Assembly (NCBI RefSeq): GCF_003951315.1
Contig: NZ_QLJH01000025.1
Span: forward strand, 1-48,392
DNA: 48,392 nucleotides
Source of the DNA: Sphingomonas sp. S-NIH.Pt15_0812
GTDB lineage: Bacteria; Pseudomonadota; Alphaproteobacteria; Sphingomonadales; Sphingomonadaceae
Reading direction: 5' to 3'
Part shown: positions 45,228 to 48,392 of the stretch, piece after piece
Layout: every line of letters begins with the position of its first letter
How positions within the stretch are numbered: the first letter of the stretch is position 1
Notes under the pieces: model-generated
The model's input: only the letters and a program-made list of their open reading frames with translations
Databases searched by the model: none
What the model was told of the DNA's origin: nothing
Program-made: the position numbers and the translations under genes

Positions 45228-46577
45228 TTACTTGAGCAGCACCAACTCCTCCGCCATCGACGGATGCAGCGCCACCGTGGCGTCGAAATCCGCCTTGGTC
45301 AGGCCCGCCTTCACCGCGACCGCCGCCGCCTGCAGGATCTCGGGCACGTCGGGGCCGATCATATGGATGCCGACCACCCGGTCGGTGACGCCGTCGCACA
45401 CCATCTTGTAGAGCGCGCGCTCGTTGCGGTCGGCCAGCACGTTCTTCATCGGGCGGAAGTCGGAGGAATAGACCTTCACCGACCCCAGTTGCTGGCGCGC
45501 CTCCGCCTCGGTCAGGCCGACTCCGGCCATCGGCGGGTGGCTGAACACCGCCGAGGGCACGCAGCCATAATCCACCCGCGTCGGCTGGTTGCCGTAGAAG
45601 GTGTCGGCAAAGGCCTGGCCCTCGCGGATCGCCACCGGGGTCAACTGGATGCGGTTGGTCACGTCGCCGACCGCAAAGATCGACGGACAGGTGGAGCGGT
45701 TGTCCTCGTCCACCTTCACCGCGCCCAGTTCGTCCAGTTCGACGCCGGCGCTCTCCAGCCCCAATCCGTGCGTGTTGGGGCGGCGGCCGGTGGCGAACAG
45801 CACCTGGTCGACCACCACGGGGTCGTGGTTGGCGAGATGCACGGTCAGGCAGCCATCCTCGCCCTTGTCGATGCCGTGGAAGGCCGCGTTGAACCGGAAA
45901 TCGATGCCCTTGGTCATCGCGATCTGGAGCAACCGGTCGCGGATCTGCTGGTCGTAGCCGCGCAGGATGTCGTTCGACCGGTTGGCCAGGATGACCTGCG
46001 ATCCCAGCTGGTTGAAGATGCCGGCGAATTCGTTGGCGATATAGCCGCCGCCCGCGATCAGGATGCGGCGCGGCAATGCGTCCAGGTGGAACACTTCGTT
46101 GGAGGTGATGCCATGTTCGTGGCCGGGGCATTCGGGGATCGCGGGATGCGCGCCGACCGCGACCAGGATACGCTCGGCCGTCACCGTGCTGCCATCGGCC
46201 AGCCGGACACTGTTCGGCCCGGTGACCACCGCTCGCTGCGGCAGGATGGTCACGCCCTTGCTGTTCAGCGTCTGGGTATAGGCCCCCTCGATCCGGTCGA
46301 CCTCGCGCAGCACGTTGTCGCGCAGCCGCGTCCAGGAAAAGGCGCAAGGGGTCGGCACGTCCCAGCCGAAATGCGCCGCGTCGCGCAGGTCCTCGGCGAA
46401 ATGCGCGCCATAGACGAGCAGCTTCTTGGGCACGCAGCCACGGATCACGCAGGTGCCGCCGACCCGATACTCCTCCGCCACCGCGACGCGCGCGCCATGC
46501 GCCGCCGCGACCCGGCTGGCCCGCGTGCCGCCGGACCCGGCGCCCAGCACGAACAGGTCGTAATCGAAATCCGCCAT
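45228..46577 (-). CDS. gor: Glutathione-disulphide reductase
   Basis: 449 residues. FAD site GAGSGGTRASRVAA, redox-active disulphide in GGTCVIRGCVPKK, NADPH fold GGGYIANEFAGIF with a downstream Arg in ILANRS, FAD-binding FAVGDVTNRIQLTPVA, and the C-terminal HPSMAEELV with the catalytic His. It regenerates glutathione with NADPH in the cytoplasm. ATG 46577 is preferred to ATG 46583, since GGAG abuts the latter and is spaced 6 nt from the former. Confidence 0.95.
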   Translation of the reverse strand: MADFDYDLFVLGAGSGGTRASRVAAAHGARVAVAEEYRVGGTCVIRGCVPKKLLVYGAHFAEDLRDAAHFGWDVPTPCAFSWTRLRDNVLREVDRIEGAYTQTLNSKGVTILPQRAVVTGPNSVRLADGSTVTAERILVAVGAHPAIPECPGHEHGITSNEVFHLDALPRRILIAGGGYIANEFAGIFNQLGSQVILANRSNDILRGYDQQIRDRLLQIAMTKGIDFRFNAAFHGIDKGEDGCLTVHLANHDPVVVDQVLFATGRRPNTHGLGLESAGVELDELGAVKVDEDNRSTCPSIFAVGDVTNRIQLTPVAIREGQAFADTFYGNQPTRVDYGCVPSAVFSHPPMAGVGLTEAEARQQLGSVKVYSSDFRPMKNVLADRNERALYKMVCDGVTDRVVGIHMIGPDVPEILQAAAVAVKAGLTKADFDATVALHPSMAEELVLLK

Positions 46578-46639
46578 CGTCATCTCCGCTTATGCCCGTC
46601 GAGATGGCGCGGGGGCGGGTCGGGGGCAAGGCTTTCCGA

Positions 46640-46677
46640 CCGATCCGTTCCCCGGCAAAGGCCGGGGAACGGATCGG
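46640..46677 (-). terminator. Terminator after pgi, built from the REP-like core
   Basis: A perfect 17-bp stem (46640-46656 with 46661-46677) with loop AAAG lies 16 nt after the pgi stop. Its centre, TTCCCCGGC-AAAG-GCCGGGG, matches the core of the inverted repeat at 21640 with one base changed. Confidence 0.8.
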
Positions 46678-46692
46678 GGGAACGAACCAGTC

Positions 46693-48186
46693 TTACCCTT
46701 CCAACCCGGCGCGGCGGATCAGGTCGGTGGTGGAGGGGTCGAAGTCCTGACCGCCCTTGTCCGCCGCCTTCGCCATTTCCTTGCCCAGCTCGACGCCGAA
46801 CTGGTCGAAGCTGTTGATGCCGAGCAGCACGCCGTTCACGAACACGCGATGCTCGTAAAAGGCGATCAGCGCGCCCAGCGTCCGCGCGTCCAGATCGTCG
46901 AGCAGCAGCGTCGAGGACGGCCGGTCGCCGGAATAGCTGCGCGCCGGATCGTCGACCTGCTTGCCCTTCATCAGCGCCGCGCCCTGCGCGAAGGCGTTGA
47001 GCAGGAGCTGGCGATGATGGTCGGGAGCAAGCGAATCGCCCGCCTCGATCACCGCCAGGAACTCGACCGGGACCAGATGCGTGCCCTGGTGGAGCAGCTG
47101 GAACACCGCATGCTGCGCGTCGGTGCCGACCCCGCCCCAGGTGATGGCGGCGGTCGGGCGGCCGACCGGCCGGCCGTCGACGGTCACGCCCTTGCCGTTC
47201 GATTCCATCTCCAGCTGCTGGAGATAGCTGGGCAGCAGGCGCAGCCGCTGGTCATAGGCGAAGGGCGCGCGCGTCTCCGCGCCGCGGACCTGGGTGTAGT
47301 AGAGATCGGCGAATGCCGCGATCGCCGGCGCATTCTCGTGCAGCGCGGACAGGCGGAAATGCCGGTCCATCTCCGCGGCCCCCTCCAGCAATTCCTCGAA
47401 CCGGTCCCAGCCGAGCGCGATCGCCGCCGGGAAGCCGATCGTCGACCACAGCGAGTAACGCCCGCCGACGCTTTCGGAAAAGGGCAGGATGCGGGTCTCG
47501 TCGACGCCCCATTCCACCGCCTTGTCGGGCGAGGCGGTCAGCGCAATCACCTTGCCATAAGGGTCCTCGACCCCCGCCTCGATCATCCATTGCAATGCGG
47601 ACTGCGCGTTCAGCATCGTCTCGGTGGTGGTGAAGGTCTTGGAGGCGACGACCAGCAGCGTGGTCGCGGGATCGAAGCGGCGGAACGCATCCTCCAACGC
47701 GACGCCATCGACATTGGAGACGATCGCGACGTCGTAGCGGCTGTCCTCGCGGCCCAGCGCATCGACCAGCAGGTCCGGCCCCAGCGCCGATCCGCCGATG
47801 CCGACATGCAGGATGCTGCGCACCGGGCCGAACGCCTCCGCCTCGATCGCATCGATCAGCGCGCGCATCCGCTGGTGGCTCTGGCGCGCGATGGCGACGC
47901 TTTCCGCCTTGCCCTCGCCGCGCTCGGCGGTGTGTTCGACCGAGCGGTTCTCGGTCACGTTCACCACCGCGCCGCCGAACAGGGCGTCGCGCTTGCCGGC
48001 GAGGTCCTGCGCCTTGGCCAGCGCCTCAAACGCCGCGATCGCCTCGGCGGTCAGATGCGTCTTCGACCAGTCGAAATGGATGCCCGCGACATCCAGGCTG
48101 AGGCGCGACAGCCGGTCCGGGTCCTCGGCGAACAGGTCGACCAGCGTGGTGGTGGGAAGGGCTTCGATCGCGGACCAGTCAGCCAT
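46693..48186 (-). CDS. pgi: Glucose-6-phosphate isomerase
   Basis: 497 residues. Sugar-phosphate loop HVGIGGSALGPDL, SKTFTTTETM, the signature ESVGGRYSLWS, QLLHQGTHLVPVEF with the ring-opening His, and the C-terminal FDQFGVELGK with the conserved Lys. It interconverts glucose-6-phosphate and fructose-6-phosphate, serving gluconeogenesis and polysaccharide precursors. ATG 48186 with GGAG 8 nt upstream is chosen over TTG 48192. Confidence 0.97.
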   Translation of the reverse strand: MADWSAIEALPTTTLVDLFAEDPDRLSRLSLDVAGIHFDWSKTHLTAEAIAAFEALAKAQDLAGKRDALFGGAVVNVTENRSVEHTAERGEGKAESVAIARQSHQRMRALIDAIEAEAFGPVRSILHVGIGGSALGPDLLVDALGREDSRYDVAIVSNVDGVALEDAFRRFDPATTLLVVASKTFTTTETMLNAQSALQWMIEAGVEDPYGKVIALTASPDKAVEWGVDETRILPFSESVGGRYSLWSTIGFPAAIALGWDRFEELLEGAAEMDRHFRLSALHENAPAIAAFADLYYTQVRGAETRAPFAYDQRLRLLPSYLQQLEMESNGKGVTVDGRPVGRPTAAITWGGVGTDAQHAVFQLLHQGTHLVPVEFLAVIEAGDSLAPDHHRQLLLNAFAQGAALMKGKQVDDPARSYSGDRPSSTLLLDDLDARTLGALIAFYEHRVFVNGVLLGINSFDQFGVELGKEMAKAADKGGQDFDPSTTDLIRRAGLEG

Positions 48187-48392
48187 GCGCAAATCTCCGT
48201 GGATATGATCGATGCCGGGGCTAATACCAAAATAGGTCCTTCCACAAGGGACGAAGAGGGACGATGGCAGCTCCGACGGCGCGGCGGCAACGATCGGACA
48301 TGGCGGAAGGCTCCCGCCCCGACTTGACGACCCGCACGCGCCGCGCCACGCCGCTGGACCATGGCCACGCCCCCCGCCCCCAAGACCACCAT
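48187..48392 (+). other. Upstream region of pgi; possible start of a divergent gene
   Basis: The last 206 bp hold the pgi promoter side. On the + strand an open frame from ATG 48361 (MATPPAPKTT) or from ATG 48264 runs off the end of the window. Either could begin a gene, but the visible part is too short to identify or to confirm. Confidence 0.25.

Overview
The window is a GC-rich chromosomal segment from an alphaproteobacterium, most likely a sphingomonad (Sphingomonas or a close relative). The evidence is a permuted two-piece tmRNA gene of the alphaproteobacterial type, a PEP-CTERM protein with the W-A-L-M type C-terminus seen in this group, a GC-rich inverted repeat of REP type, and the local gene orders (yajC-secD-secF-Mth938 domain, rpsO-pnp, ydbH-ynbE-ydbL). 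Almost every base is coding. I saw no transposase, integrase, phage gene or CRISPR array.

Region 1 (1-14885, + strand) is one large chemotaxis cluster: the 3' part of cheA, three cheW genes, four intact receptors, one dead receptor, cheR, cheB and a 596-residue protein. Translational overlaps of the ATGA type join cheA-cheW1, mcp3-cheW2, mcp4-cheW3 and cheB-last gene. The receptors differ at the input end: two have a four-helix-bundle periplasmic sensor, one has CHASE3 plus a HAMP chain, and one is soluble. They share a nearly identical signalling hairpin and an unusual conserved C-terminal tail. The last protein is the most interesting object in the window. It carries a CheZ-like D-x-x-x-Q motif, a C-terminus resembling the CheY-binding peptide of CheZ, and two degenerate receptor-like hairpin tips. 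I read it as a candidate CheZ-type CheY-P phosphatase of new architecture. No cheY or cheD lies in the window.

Region 2 (14882-21773) runs mainly on the - strand: a membrane diguanylate cyclase converging on the che cluster, then tdk-truB-rpsO-pnp (transcribed right to left) with a strong terminator after pnp, an Rrf2-type regulator, and divergently the two-piece ssrA (tag ANDNEALAIAA). A perfect 31-bp inverted repeat follows.

Region 3 (21774-29983) is a secretion and surface block: a type I secretion adaptor and ABC protein downstream of a 930-residue Calx-beta/exonuclease-phosphatase protein that has no signal peptide and is the probable cargo, then divergently a PEP-CTERM protein and a Tat-type esterase.

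Region 4 (30030-41125) holds an exported protein of unknown function, tRNA-Pro(GGG), yajC-secD-secF-Mth938 domain gene, an S41 peptidase lipoprotein, the ydbH-ynbE-ydbL lipid-bridge operon, radC and an EF-hand protein.

Region 5 (41326-48392) holds purB, a candidate 28-residue membrane protein with its own hairpin, a TM2-domain protein, and a redox group (manganese catalase, thioredoxin-like protein, glutathione reductase), then pgi.
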